Shown here piece after piece: positions 24,686 through 34,168 of a stretch of 64,000 nt of DNA (positions within the stretch are counted from its first letter, which is position 1; each line of letters starts with the position of its first letter). The notes beneath the pieces were generated by a model. That model had not been told where the DNA came from and ran no database searches. It saw only the letters and a list, made by a program, of their open reading frames with translations. The DNA comes from Candidatus Schekmanbacteria bacterium. Lineage in GTDB: Bacteria > Schekmanbacteria > GWA2-38-11 > J061. Both the position numbers and the translations under genes were made by a program. The DNA is taken from contig JACRJM010000010.1 of NCBI GenBank assembly GCA_016219965.1, positions 1 through 64,000 on the forward strand, read 5' to 3'.

Positions 24686-27391
24686 CTATTTATTTGTCCC
24701 TTTAAGCTCCCGCAAGATATTTCCAAGTTCGTTAATATCTGCTCCATATCCGCTCCAGTCGCCGCTTTTTAATTTATCCAATGAACGGAGATAAAGTTCG
24801 TTGGCTTTTTCAATCAGTCCCTTGGTACCAGGCCCGAGCCTTGAAGAAATTTGCGCCACGGTTTCACCTTGTTCTCCCATACTTTTAACCTCACCAAAAA
24901 TTTTCATCATTGCGAGTTCAAGGGTATTTTCCATAGCTATCCTGTTTTCAAAAGAAACGAGGACACGTTTAAGCTCAGGCAGGCTTCCTCCCTGCGTTGA
25001 TGAAAGATATAAAGGCTGGACATAGAGTATTGACTTCTCTATTGGAACAACGAGTAAGCTTCCCCTTATTACTGCTGAGCCCCCCTGGTTCCAAAGGGTC
25101 AGCTGCTTTGATATTTCAGGGTCCTGGTCTATACGTGATTCAACCTGCTGGGGCCCGTAAACAAGTTTCTGCTTTGGAAAATCATATACTATGAGTTTTC
25201 CATAATTAGGAGCATCGCACCTCGCAGCAAGCCATGCTATCATATTATTCTTCCGGCTCGGAGTAAAAGGTATCATGAGGATATATTCTTCCTTCCCCTT
25301 CTCCTCGGAAGCAAGCTTCATTATGGTATAGTAGGGCTTCATAACAGATTCCACCTGCGCGGTCGAAGTCCCCGGGATCTTCCATAAATCTTCCTTGTTA
25401 TAAAACACCTGCGGATCGGTCATATGGAATACAGCATATTTTGCAGCCTGAATTGAAAAAAGGTCCTGCGGATATCTTATGTGCGCCTTAAGGTCATCAG
25501 GCATGGCTGTAAGGGGCTTGAATACACCGGGGAATATCTTTGAATACATCCTGATAAGCGGGTCCTTATCATCGCTGATATAAAAGTCTACGGTGCCGTT
25601 GTAAGCGTCAACAACGGTTTTCACAGAATTTCTGATGTAATTGCTTCTCCCTGAAAAAGGCTCAGAATAAGGATAATTAGAGGTAACAGTATATCCGTCA
25701 ATTATCCAGAAAAGTTTGCCGTCCTTTGAGATCACAAGATATGGGTCTGAATCATATGCTATGAACGGAGTAAGGTGACGGACTCTTTCCTCTATCCCCC
25801 GGTACATCATAATCCGGCTGTCAGACGAGATATCTCCGGAAAGCATAATTTTCAGCTCTTTGAACTTCAGGGCAAAGAGGATCTTCTGCCAGAAGTTTTT
25901 TACTTTTATTCCACCTGTCCCTGCATAATTCGTATATACGTTGCTGTCTCCGGAAGGGTAGTCGAATTCCTTGCTTGCGGTGTTCACGAAGCAGTAATCA
26001 TTAGCTATCTCTCCGAAATATATCTCAGGTCTTTTAACCTCAATCTTGTCCAGCGATTTTGGAGGAATGTCCTTAATGAAAAATTCAGGCAGCCCCTCTT
26101 TTGTGACCTGATTGACAGGGCCGAGACAGAGTCCGTAGCCATGCGTGTAAGTAAGATGTTCGTTGATCCATATCTTGCTCGGAAGGTTCGCGTAGGAAAG
26201 TTCGCGGGGCGAGAGTGCAATCTGTCTGTATTCGCCGTTTATCATGTAACGATCATTATCAATGGCTACGAAATCGTAATAAGTCCTTATCTCCTGAAGC
26301 TGTGCAAATGTCGCAAGAAGAGGCGCTTCATCCCAGAGCCTAATATTTTTTATTGTAATGCTGTTATTATCTATTTCAGCGCTTGTGAGATTTTCAGATG
26401 CGGGGAAAGGCTTTTCATCAACCTTGTCAATCCCATATGCAGCATTCGTAAATTTGATTGCAAGAGCTATGTATTCCCTTTCCTTTTCAATCTCATTAGG
26501 AGCGACCTGGAATTTCTGGACTGCCTCAGGGTAAATTTTTTCTCCTAATATAAAAACAACGAGGAGCAGAGCAGCACTCCCTGCAAGGACTTTGTATAGA
26601 GGGAAAAAGATATTGATTATGAAAACTCCCGCGACAGCAAGCGAAAGAGCTGCCATTATATTTATTACGGGGAGCGATGCATGCACATCAGTGTACCCTG
26701 CACCGAAAATTATCGCTCGTTTCGAGAAAAGAAGATTGTAAACATCAATCCTGAATTTCAGTGCAAGAGTTACAAAAAATAATGCTCCAAGAATAAGGAA
26801 GTGTCTCTTTGCCGCCGTAGAAAGCCTGGCCCCCTTATCAAAGACAACAATGTTCCTGTTAATAAGATAAAGCCCTGCAGAGATGATAATCGAAAACACT
26901 ACGCATATTGACAGGAACTGGTAAACAACCTCTATAAAAGGAAGCTCAAAGATATAAAACCCTATATCCCTGCTGTAAAGAGGATCAGACACTCCGAATG
27001 GAATGGAGTTTTTGTATTTTAAATAATCCTCCCAGTGTGAAGCACCCCATCCGCCAATCAGGTAAGCAATACAGGCTGTGACAATCAGGCTTATCTTCGT
27101 TGCTCCTTCCCTGTATCTTTCAATCTCAGGAAACTCAATTATATTACCGGATACCTTAGGTATCTGAAGAGATGCTTTCGATCGTGTAAAGAGTATACTT
27201 ACCGAAACGAGCAGCATGAAGAGAAGACCGGTAGAAAATCCTACAGCAAGCTTTGCAAAGAGGGAGGTCGTAAAAATAGTGCCATATCCAAGTTGTCCGA
27301 ACCAGAGGTAATCTATAAGAAGATCAACGCCGCTGAAAAAAACAGGGATAACTATCCCTATAAGCACAAACAAAATAAAGAGAGAACGCAT
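24686..27391 (-). CDS. UPF0182 family integral membrane protein
   Basis: 901 residues. The first third contains about seven membrane segments (LFILFVLIGIVIPVFF, then FSTGLLFMLLVSVSILF and others). The large C-terminal part lies outside the membrane, with motifs typical of UPF0182/COG1615: YDFVAIDNDRYMINGEYRQ, WINEHLTYTHGYGL, PEIYFGEIANDYCFVNT and FPGVFKPLTAMP. The function of the family is not established. ATG 27391 has AAGGAG 9 bases upstream. It follows the thiolase gene by 51 bases. Confidence 0.9.
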   Translation of the reverse strand: MRSLFILFVLIGIVIPVFFSGVDLLIDYLWFGQLGYGTIFTTSLFAKLAVGFSTGLLFMLLVSVSILFTRSKASLQIPKVSGNIIEFPEIERYREGATKISLIVTACIAYLIGGWGASHWEDYLKYKNSIPFGVSDPLYSRDIGFYIFELPFIEVVYQFLSICVVFSIIISAGLYLINRNIVVFDKGARLSTAAKRHFLILGALFFVTLALKFRIDVYNLLFSKRAIIFGAGYTDVHASLPVINIMAALSLAVAGVFIINIFFPLYKVLAGSAALLLVVFILGEKIYPEAVQKFQVAPNEIEKEREYIALAIKFTNAAYGIDKVDEKPFPASENLTSAEIDNNSITIKNIRLWDEAPLLATFAQLQEIRTYYDFVAIDNDRYMINGEYRQIALSPRELSYANLPSKIWINEHLTYTHGYGLCLGPVNQVTKEGLPEFFIKDIPPKSLDKIEVKRPEIYFGEIANDYCFVNTASKEFDYPSGDSNVYTNYAGTGGIKVKNFWQKILFALKFKELKIMLSGDISSDSRIMMYRGIEERVRHLTPFIAYDSDPYLVISKDGKLFWIIDGYTVTSNYPYSEPFSGRSNYIRNSVKTVVDAYNGTVDFYISDDKDPLIRMYSKIFPGVFKPLTAMPDDLKAHIRYPQDLFSIQAAKYAVFHMTDPQVFYNKEDLWKIPGTSTAQVESVMKPYYTIMKLASEEKGKEEYILMIPFTPSRKNNMIAWLAARCDAPNYGKLIVYDFPKQKLVYGPQQVESRIDQDPEISKQLTLWNQGGSAVIRGSLLVVPIEKSILYVQPLYLSSTQGGSLPELKRVLVSFENRIAMENTLELAMMKIFGEVKSMGEQGETVAQISSRLGPGTKGLIEKANELYLRSLDKLKSGDWSGYGADINELGNILRELKGTNK

Positions 27392-27442
27392 GATATAAAC
27401 TCCTTTCAGTGGCAGTTAAAAAAATGCTTAAAAAATTATTCC

Positions 27443-28624
27443 TTACAGGGCTTCAACAATCATGCTGATCCCCATTCCACCTCCGATGCAGAGTCCGGCA
27501 AGCCCCAAAGACACACCTCTTTTCCTCATTTCATATATGAGGGTCACAAGTATCCTCGCTCCGCTTGCTCCGATAGGGTGTCCTATGGCTATGGCGCCTC
27601 CGTTGACATTGACTTTTGAACTATCCGGCTTGAGCTCTCTTAATACTGCAATAGACTGGGCTGCAAACGCTTCATTTAGCTCAATAAGGCCCATATCTTT
27701 TATGGTAAGCTTTGCCCTTTGAAGAGCTTTAGTGCTTGAATAGAAAGGTCCCATCCCCATAAAGGCAGGGTCAACTCCCGCTGTTGCATAGGATCTTATT
27801 CTTACAAGCGGGGTTATGCCAAGCTCCTTTGCTTTTTCTTCAGCCATCACAACAAGGGCAGCAGCGCCATCGTTGATACCCGATGAATTGCCGGCAGTGA
27901 TTGTCCCGTCTTTCTTAAATGCAGGGCGAAGCTTCTTCAGCATATCAACAGTGCATCCCATCCTCGGGAATTCATCCTGCTCAAAAACAACAGGGTCGCC
28001 TTTTCTCTGAGGAATAAAAACAGGTGTAATCTCATCTTTGAATTTTCCCTCTTTGATCGCTTTTTCAGCTTTATTCTGGCTTAAACAGGAAAACTCATCC
28101 TGCTCATCTTTTGAAATTCCATACTTCTCGGCAATATTCTCAGTGAGAACCCCCATGTGGACATTGTTGAATGCACATGTGAGCCCGTCTTTTATCATTG
28201 TATCCACAACTGCCGCATCGCCCATCCTTGAACCCCATCTCTGCCCGGGAACAGCATAAGGAGCTATACTCATACTCTCGGTTCCACCTGCAATTATTAT
28301 ATCAGCATCACCAAGAGCTATCTCCTGTGCCGCCATCATTACAGCACGAAGGCCTGAACCGCACATCTTGTTTATTGTCATTCCCGGAACTTCGTTTGGA
28401 ATACCCGCCTTTATGCCGACCTGCCGTCCTACGCTCTGTCCTGCACTTGCCGTGAGCACACAACCCATTATCACCTCATTAATCTGCTCAGGAGAAACCT
28501 TTCCTCTTTTTATTGCCTCCCTCGCAGCTATTGAGCCTAAGTCCGCCGCAGGAATATCCTTCAGTGCACCACCGAAATTTCCAACCGCTGTTCTGCACCC
28601 GCCGGTTATCACAACATTTCTCAT
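27443..28624 (-). CDS. Acetyl-CoA acetyltransferase (thiolase II)
   Basis: 393 residues, standard thiolase length. It condenses two acetyl-CoA to acetoacetyl-CoA or runs the reverse. The acylated Cys is in [12 protein letters not shown] (about 88), the general-base His in [11 protein letters not shown] (about 348), and the second Cys in [11 protein letters not shown] (about 378). GGTESMS is also typical. GAGGAG lies upstream of the ATG. No HMG-CoA or PHB genes adjoin, so the pathway (fatty-acid oxidation or butyrate-type metabolism) cannot be told. Confidence 0.95.
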   Translation of the reverse strand: MRNVVITGGCRTAVGNFGGALKDIPAADLGSIAAREAIKRGKVSPEQINEVIMGCVLTASAGQSVGRQVGIKAGIPNEVPGMTINKMCGSGLRAVMMAAQEIALGDADIIIAGGTESMSIAPYAVPGQRWGSRMGDAAVVDTMIKDGLTCAFNNVHMGVLTENIAEKYGISKDEQDEFSCLSQNKAEKAIKEGKFKDEITPVFIPQRKGDPVVFEQDEFPRMGCTVDMLKKLRPAFKKDGTITAGNSSGINDGAAALVVMAEEKAKELGITPLVRIRSYATAGVDPAFMGMGPFYSSTKALQRAKLTIKDMGLIELNEAFAAQSIAVLRELKPDSSKVNVNGGAIAIGHPIGASGARILVTLIYEMRKRGVSLGLAGLCIGGGMGISMIVEAL

Positions 28625-28728
28625 TTTATTTTCTCCTCATTATTCTGAAAGCTTATATTATTCTGAAATCTTATATCATTAATTCCCACGCTATACACCT
28701 ATAAAATCGTTAACACCAACAGAGTGCT

Positions 28729-29112
28729 TTGTCAACGAGATGGGGAAATTGGCACAAAAAAGCGCTTGGACCTTTAGCAAATTTTTCAAAAATTAACACA
28801 ATTGAAACTAAAAATTTCGCAATAAAGATAACTAAAAAAGGCTATGATAGTTGTTTTATAACAATGTTACCCGTTGGAGCTGTATTAATATCTTCACATA
28901 CACCAATAGTGCATCTCGCAATTACAGAAAAAGAACTATGTACCAATCAAGGGTTTAAGAGTTTAGTTCCTAACAATTCATTACATTCATTTTACCTTTA
29001 TCAAATCTTCAAAAAACAGATATCCTCACCCCTCTTCCTCTCCAGCATGAACTTGCAAAGCTTGTTGAGCAGATTGAAGCAGATAAAGAGCAGCAAGCAG
29101 AAAGAAACTCGA
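28729..29112 (+). pseudogene. Type I restriction specificity subunit (hsdS) relic, truncated and frameshifted
   Basis: From about 28830 one frame encodes ITKKGYDSC...LPVGAVLISS, then HTPIVHLAITEKELCTNQGF and KSLVPNNS. This matches the HsdS target-recognition-domain pattern (LPkGtvLlSSraPIGyvAI...cTNQGFksi). The next conserved element, PLPLQHELAKLVEQIEADKE (about 29031-29091), is in a different frame, so a frameshift lies near 29010-29030. No start codon context, N-terminal half or second recognition domain exists, and no hsdM or hsdR is nearby. It is the dead end of a lost restriction system within the AT-rich gap 28625-29262. Confidence 0.65.
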
Positions 29113-29262
29113 TAAACTTTTCAACAGCCTCATGCAAAGAGCATTTACATGGGATCTTGTATCGTAAAAATAAATATATTTTGGTTGACAGCTATATTTT
29201 CCCCCTTCTAATATAAAATTAGCCTTATTGGAAGTTAAAATTTTTTAACAAGGGATAAGCTT

Positions 29263-29700
29263 TTGGGTAAACGATTATTCAAAAATAAATTTAAAGCTAA
29301 GAAAATCGTATCAAGAAAAAACTTAGAAGTTCAACAATTATTTAATGATAAAGGAAAACCAGCAATTTTATTAATAGGACATCAAAATTCAACAGTCAAA
29401 CGCCTTAAATTTAATGGCAACTTATCTGTAAAAGATATTGGAGTTGGATTTGATAAGTCTAAAGAGGAAGATTGGGAATGGCAGATATTAGTTAATCCAA
29501 AAAATTTAAAAGATTATCAACCTATTGAAGAGTATAAAGATCAGATCATAATGCAAACAATGCAGAGCTCAGGTATTTGCCTTCCTGATTCCACAAATGT
29601 AATGCAACTTGAGCCAAATCAGAATTTCGAAATTAATAGTAGAATCATATCCGGGATAGAGCCTTTAATAGACATAGAAAATAAAAAGAAAAAAAATTAA
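29263..29700 (+). CDS. Orphan small protein of unknown function in accessory patch
   Basis: 145 residues from TTG 29263 (AAGGGA about 12 bases upstream). Lys-rich at both ends, no signal or membrane segment. The centre reads as a small alpha/beta protein (AILLIGHQNSTVKRLKF, then WEWQILVNPKNL). I recognise no family. Its AT-rich composition and plus orientation set it apart from the flanking chromosomal genes, and it sits between the hsdS relic and the 309-residue gene, so horizontal origin is likely. It could be a partner of the next gene, 207 bases downstream. Confidence 0.5.
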   Translation: MGKRLFKNKFKAKKIVSRKNLEVQQLFNDKGKPAILLIGHQNSTVKRLKFNGNLSVKDIGVGFDKSKEEDWEWQILVNPKNLKDYQPIEEYKDQIIMQTMQSSGICLPDSTNVMQLEPNQNFEINSRIISGIEPLIDIENKKKKN

Positions 29701-29907
29701 ACAAAGATGCTAAATGTTAAATACTGCAATGGAGTAGAAACAAAGTAGGCATCCTTCTTTTAATTAACTGATAGTAGCAGAGACAATCCGTAACTTGGCT
29801 TCGTTGAGATGGATTAATGTAAAATCTAGCAAAGATCTGCCCGTCAGCGAAGAAGTATTTGCCTAATAATACTTACACTTATTTAAATTAAATTCAGGGT
29901 CTAGTAC

Positions 29908-30837
29908 ATGGATAATTCTGAATACGATAAAACCAAAGAAAATATGAGACAGGCACTTGATGAAACATATACACAAGTGGATCGCTCTGAAAAAAAAGTT
30001 TTTGAATTTCGAAGTGACGCTAATGACATGCTTGAAGTGTTGAATCAAAAAAAAGAGTTAATTAATAGAATGCGTTTAGTTGTTAATAACTTACCAAATT
30101 CTAACGCTTTCTCAATGACTCGTGACATTTCGGATGCTATTGAGTCAGGTTCAAGGCTGATTACAGGATTGAGAGATCATTCAAATAACCAATATAAAAG
30201 CATAGAAAATATCGCTGAAAGGATCGATCTATTTTCTGGAACTTTAGTCGTAGGTAATTCATCAGCAAGATCAGCAGATTCCACAGTCTGTTATATTGGT
30301 AAAGTCATCAGCGATGTGTGTCCTGCTATGAATAACATTCTGACAACTTATATTCAACCTACTGCATCTGAAAACAGAAATAACATTGAAGAGTGGCTCA
30401 AAAAAATAGAGCCTCTGCTCGAGCAAAAATTCAAAGAGGCGTTTCAAAATATGATAGACAAAAAATTCATGAGTGCTGCACATGCTATGAGAGAGACTTT
30501 AAGCCATCTTGAGATGTGCCTTGCTCCAGATGAAAAAGTCAATAAAATGTCATGGTATATACCTGAAACATCAACAAACAAACCAACTCAAAAACAAAGA
30601 ATTAAATATGCCGTTATAGGAGACAACTCTCATGATAATTTCAATGAATTTGACCTCGATGCGATAGAAAGATTGATGGATGAGGGTAGGGATATATACA
30701 ACAAACTAAGCGGAGAAGGACATCGTAGAGAAGGAACATGGGAAGAAGAAAAAGTAAATAACTACCTTTCCATTGGTGAAAACGTCATTAGAGCTATAAT
30801 GGAATTGAGAGAGAGATTCTACGTAGAACACGAATAA
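29908..30837 (+). CDS. Helical protein with a pPIWI-associated-nuclease-like C-terminal domain (tentative)
   Basis: 309 residues, almost all alpha-helical. The N-terminal 110 residues look coiled-coil (KTKENMRQALDETYTQVDRS). From about 185 the pattern AAHAMRETLSHLEMCLAPDE, a following W, TQKQRIKYAVIG, then EGRDIYNKLSGEGHRREGTW and a last helix resembles the helical domain I associate with predicted pPIWI-associating nucleases and related HEPN-like proteins. That assignment is from memory and uncertain. No nuclease motif is clear. Short AGGG before ATG 29908. AT-rich and next to an hsdS relic, so a defence role is possible. Confidence 0.55.
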   Translation: MDNSEYDKTKENMRQALDETYTQVDRSEKKVFEFRSDANDMLEVLNQKKELINRMRLVVNNLPNSNAFSMTRDISDAIESGSRLITGLRDHSNNQYKSIENIAERIDLFSGTLVVGNSSARSADSTVCYIGKVISDVCPAMNNILTTYIQPTASENRNNIEEWLKKIEPLLEQKFKEAFQNMIDKKFMSAAHAMRETLSHLEMCLAPDEKVNKMSWYIPETSTNKPTQKQRIKYAVIGDNSHDNFNEFDLDAIERLMDEGRDIYNKLSGEGHRREGTWEEEKVNNYLSIGENVIRAIMELRERFYVEHE

Positions 30838-30983
30838 GTTATTTAAAACATCAATACAAACCATTTGTTATTATTCTATTATTATTCAGTAAATATCTAA
30901 ATCTATTTCTCATAAGTTGTATATTGCTATCGTTGACAACCACGGCGCTCTCCAATAGATTGTTAACAGAGGAAATAAAAAAA

Positions 30984-31802
30984 ATGATACGCGAATCACC
31001 TATAGCAGGTTCATGGTATCCGGGAGAGGGGAAAGCCCTTGCCAGACAGATAGACGGATTCCTGCAAAAGGCAAAATGCGAAGATAAAGAGACTCCCTTT
31101 ATTTTAATATCACCTCATGCCGGTTATTTTTATTCCGGGCAGGTCGCAGCATTTGCATATAAACAGGTTGAGGGAAAGTCTTTTGACAAGGTTGTCATCA
31201 TCGCACCGTCACACTATCATCCCATAAGAGGAGCAGCTCTGTTTGGAAGCGGAGCATTCAGGACTCCATTGGGGTTAGTTGACATAGATGAAGATATATG
31301 CCGGAAACTTATTGAAGGGGACAACATTTTTAAAGACGAGCCACGGGCTCACAGCGAAGAACATTCTCTTGAGATACAGATTCCATTTCTGCAAAGGGCA
31401 ATCGGAAATTTTAAGATGGTACCAATCCTTTCAATCGAAAGAGACATGAAAAACTGTACACGCATTGCATCAGCAATAAAAGAGATTGCCGACGAAAAAA
31501 CGCTTATAGTGGCAAGTTCAGACCTTTCTCACTTTTACAACCAGAAGCAGGCATTAAAACTCGACTCTAAGGTCATTGAGGCTGTGAAGGAACTGGACAC
31601 CGAAGGATTCTATCAGAACGTTAACAGCGGAGAATGCGAAGCCTGCGGGAGCACACCAATATTAATCGCACTTTTAATAGCTGGAATGTTTCCAAATCCC
31701 AAAAGCAAAATTTACTGCCATGCCACTTCAGGGGACATATCAGGTGACTTTGACCGGGTTGTGGGATATCTCGCAGCAGGATTGTACAGAGGAAAAAATT
31801 AA
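30984..31802 (+). CDS. amrB: AmmeMemoRadiSam system protein B (MEMO1 family)
   Basis: 272 residues from ATG 30984, which has AGAGGAAA upstream and starts the family's first motif (MIRESPIAGSWYPG). The frame is open 60 bases further upstream to a TTG, without support. Conserved MEMO residues: SPHAGYFYSGQVAAFAY, APSHYHPIRG, HSEEHSLEIQIPFLQ, ASSDLSHF and ECEACGSTPI. Bacterial members occur with AMMECR1 and a radical SAM protein; recent work on the eukaryotic protein points to iron-copper redox chemistry. Here only AMMECR1 follows (24 bases). Confidence 0.92.
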   Translation: MIRESPIAGSWYPGEGKALARQIDGFLQKAKCEDKETPFILISPHAGYFYSGQVAAFAYKQVEGKSFDKVVIIAPSHYHPIRGAALFGSGAFRTPLGLVDIDEDICRKLIEGDNIFKDEPRAHSEEHSLEIQIPFLQRAIGNFKMVPILSIERDMKNCTRIASAIKEIADEKTLIVASSDLSHFYNQKQALKLDSKVIEAVKELDTEGFYQNVNSGECEACGSTPILIALLIAGMFPNPKSKIYCHATSGDISGDFDRVVGYLAAGLYRGKN

Positions 31803-31826
31803 AACATAAGGCACCATGAATATGCC

Positions 31827-32408
31827 ATGAATATAAAAGAGAAGAACATAGATTCTAACCTTACAATTAATGAAAGAAGATTCCTCATTGAAACTGCACG
31901 GGATGCAATAAGGCATGCAGTCCTCGGCAAAAAATATATAGTTCCCACGTCTGCTTCCGCGACATTGAAAGAAAAAAGAGGAGTTTTTGTGTCACTTCAC
32001 TGCGACGGAAGTTTAAGAGGGTGCATTGGACGCATTGAAACTTTTGAACCGCTTTATGTCTCAGTTGCAGAACTAGCAGTGTCAGCCGCTACAGAGGACC
32101 CGAGATTCCCGGCTGTTGCTCCGAGGGAACTCGAATCAGTAGAGATAGAGATTTCTGTGCTAAGCCCGCTTGAATTGATTGATGACATAACCCGCATCGA
32201 GGTTGGAAAACACGGGCTTTTCTTAAGAAAACAGATTTTTTCAGGGCTTCTCCTTCCGCAGGTTGCGACAAAATACGGATGGGACAGAATAGCCTTTCTT
32301 GAGGAAACATGCACAAAAGCAGGGCTTGGCAGGAATGAGTGGAAAAAAGACTCCAATATCTATATTTTCAGCGCAGAGGTTTTTTCTGAAAAAGATCTGG
32401 CAGGATAA
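31827..32408 (+). CDS. amrA: AmmeMemoRadiSam system protein A (AMMECR1 domain)
   Basis: 193 residues. The AMMECR1 core motif LRGCIGRIE is at about 64-72, preceded by RGVFVSLHCDGSL and followed by SAATEDPRFPAV and VEIEISVLSPLE; LLPQVATKYGWDRIAFLEET is the late motif. The function is not established; the strictly conserved Cys suggests catalysis or metal binding. It directly follows the MEMO1 gene, and its stop codon abuts that of aroK on the other strand. The usual radical SAM partner is not in this window. Confidence 0.92.
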   Translation: MNIKEKNIDSNLTINERRFLIETARDAIRHAVLGKKYIVPTSASATLKEKRGVFVSLHCDGSLRGCIGRIETFEPLYVSVAELAVSAATEDPRFPAVAPRELESVEIEISVLSPLELIDDITRIEVGKHGLFLRKQIFSGLLLPQVATKYGWDRIAFLEETCTKAGLGRNEWKKDSNIYIFSAEVFSEKDLAG

Positions 32409-32915
32409 TCAGGTTAACTTTTTTATTACCTCTTCAGCGACTTCGTCTGTAGTAAGCCCTGTGGTATCAACGAATACATCTGCCTCAGCATAAAATTTCT
32501 CACGGGCGCTCAGGAGTTCCTCTATTTTTTTAACCGGATCATCAACCTGCAAAAGAGGGCGGTGTGTCTCAGCCTTAACCCTTCTGTAAATCTCTGAGGG
32601 CGTTGCCGTAAGGCATACTATTTTGCCGCATTTCCTTAGGTTCTCTATATTGTTTTTCCGGAGCACTGCACCTCCACCCGTAATGATGACTGCTTTTTCC
32701 ATTCCCGCAATTTCCCGAATGACTTCCTCTTCAATGTCCCGGAAATGTTTTTCACCATCACGGGTGAATATGTCTGTAATGCTCTTCCCTGTTTTTTTCT
32801 CTATAAGAGCGTCAATATCGATTAATTCGAAACCCAGCCGTTTGGAGAGCACGGAACCCACAGTTGATTTCCCTGTGCCCATAAAGCCTACAAGAACGAC
32901 AGATTTTTTATACAT
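32409..32915 (-). CDS. aroK: Shikimate kinase
   Basis: 168 residues. Phosphorylates shikimate with ATP in aromatic amino acid and chorismate synthesis. P-loop GFMGTGKST (about 10-18), DIDALIEKKTGKSI (shikimate-binding Asp), FRDIEEEVI, GGGAVL and the lid Arg in ETHRPLL. It starts one base after the aroE stop, so the two are cotranscribed and probably coupled. Confidence 0.95.
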   Translation of the reverse strand: MYKKSVVLVGFMGTGKSTVGSVLSKRLGFELIDIDALIEKKTGKSITDIFTRDGEKHFRDIEEEVIREIAGMEKAVIITGGGAVLRKNNIENLRKCGKIVCLTATPSEIYRRVKAETHRPLLQVDDPVKKIEELLSAREKFYAEADVFVDTTGLTTDEVAEEVIKKLT

Positions 32916-32916
32916 A

Positions 32917-33789
32917 CTACTCTTTGTCCGAAGCGGAAATTTTGGCTATCAACGCATCTCTCATTACATTTTCAGGAGGGACAATGCCTGTCCATATCTC
33001 AAAACTTTTCATCCCCTGATAAAGAAGCATCATTAAACCATTTGAGACCATGCATCCGCACTTTTCGGCTTTAATCATGAACTTTGTTTTCACAGGATTA
33101 TAGATGAGATCAAAAACCATCTGTCCTTCACGCAGGAAAGAAGGGTCCACAGGAAGCGGGTCACTTTCCTTTAGCCCGATGGGAGTTGCGTTAATGACAA
33201 AGTCAGAATGTTTGACAATCTTTCCAAAGGCATCATCATTTATATCTACTACGTGTATCTTTGTATCAGGAAGATATTTTATTATTTCTTCGCTCAGTTT
33301 CTCTGCTTTTTTATGAACAATATCTGCGACAACAATATTTGAAGCTTCTTCAATGGCACATCTCGCCACAACTGCCCTTGCCCCTCCTCCCGCGCCGATG
33401 ACTACAACTGATTTTCCCTTCAACTCAGTAGAAAAAGCACGCCTCACAGCATTGCCAAATCCATAGGCATCAGTATTATGTCCGATGCATTTCCCGTTGA
33501 CTATATGCACAGTATTTACCGCCCCGATAAGTATGGCTTCTTTTGCAAGTCCGTGCAGGTAAGGGATTATTGTCTCCTTGTGGGGAACAGTTACGTTCAA
33601 TCCTTCGAACCCAAGCGCAACCATTGCACCAAGAGAGGTGGATAGTTTCTCCGGCTCAATATCAAATGCAAGATAGACATAATTCATATCCAGTTTTTTA
33701 AAAGCTGCATTATGCATCACAGGCGAGAATGTATGTTCCACAGGGTGCCCGATAAGCCCTATCTTTTTTGTGTTTCCATCAATATTCAA
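32917..33789 (-). CDS. aroE: Shikimate dehydrogenase
   Basis: 290 residues from TTG 33789. Reduces 3-dehydroshikimate with NADPH. The shikimate site is IGHPVEHTFSPVMHNAAF (about 13-30) with the catalytic Lys in NVTVPHKE; NTDAYGF and the dinucleotide motif GAGGGARAVV follow, and NATPIGL is near residue 200. No Met start is in frame nearby; GTTATAGGTG gives a weak Shine-Dalgarno. Sixth gene of the seven-gene minus-strand run 37612-32409. Confidence 0.95.
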   Translation of the reverse strand: MNIDGNTKKIGLIGHPVEHTFSPVMHNAAFKKLDMNYVYLAFDIEPEKLSTSLGAMVALGFEGLNVTVPHKETIIPYLHGLAKEAILIGAVNTVHIVNGKCIGHNTDAYGFGNAVRRAFSTELKGKSVVVIGAGGGARAVVARCAIEEASNIVVADIVHKKAEKLSEEIIKYLPDTKIHVVDINDDAFGKIVKHSDFVINATPIGLKESDPLPVDPSFLREGQMVFDLIYNPVKTKFMIKAEKCGCMVSNGLMMLLYQGMKSFEIWTGIVPPENVMRDALIAKISASDKE

Positions 33790-33803
33790 ACTACACCTAT
33801 AAC

Positions 33804-34136
33804 CTAAAAGTTTATATTATCCGGAGAAACCTCTTTTACCACACTCACATTAATTGATTCAGGAATAACAAATGGCAACCATTTTTCAATAAATTTTTTA
33901 AACTCCGGTGTTTCCCTGTCCTTTGCATATTTTTCAATGCTCTCTACTATAATCTCACCTATAAAGTCTGCCTGTTTTGTTCCCTCTATGGTCTGTGCCA
34001 CCCTGAATAAGCGGAATCCCGAAACAGACGGGAATGACATGACTACAGCATATTTTTCTTTTTTAAAATATTCCTCATACTCTCCAGCAGTCTTTCCGGG
34101 CTTTAACTTGTAAGATACGATTATTTTATCCATCAT
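33804..34136 (-). CDS. Dimeric alpha/beta-barrel protein (EthD / REDY-like)
   Basis: 110 residues. The form KIIVSYKLKPGKTAGEYEEY, then AVVMSFPSVSGFRLFRVAQT, and a later strand/helix (ADFIGEIIVESIEKYAKD) is that of EthD/HapK-type dimeric ferredoxin-like barrels, which bind small or aromatic molecules. GGAGGCGG precedes two adjacent Met codons. It lies 14 bases upstream of aroE and 32 downstream of the small membrane protein. A role is not known; binding of a hydrophobic metabolite made by the cluster is inference. Confidence 0.55.
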   Translation of the reverse strand: MMDKIIVSYKLKPGKTAGEYEEYFKKEKYAVVMSFPSVSGFRLFRVAQTIEGTKQADFIGEIIVESIEKYAKDRETPEFKKFIEKWLPFVIPESINVSVVKEVSPDNINF

Positions 34137-34168
34137 CCGCCTCCGTCGTTTATCTATCTACTATATAA

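Noticed and set aside
25775-26548. Open frame of 257 codons on the plus strand
   Set aside because: It lies fully inside the UPF0182 gene on the other strand, has no family motif, and follows the base bias of that gene.
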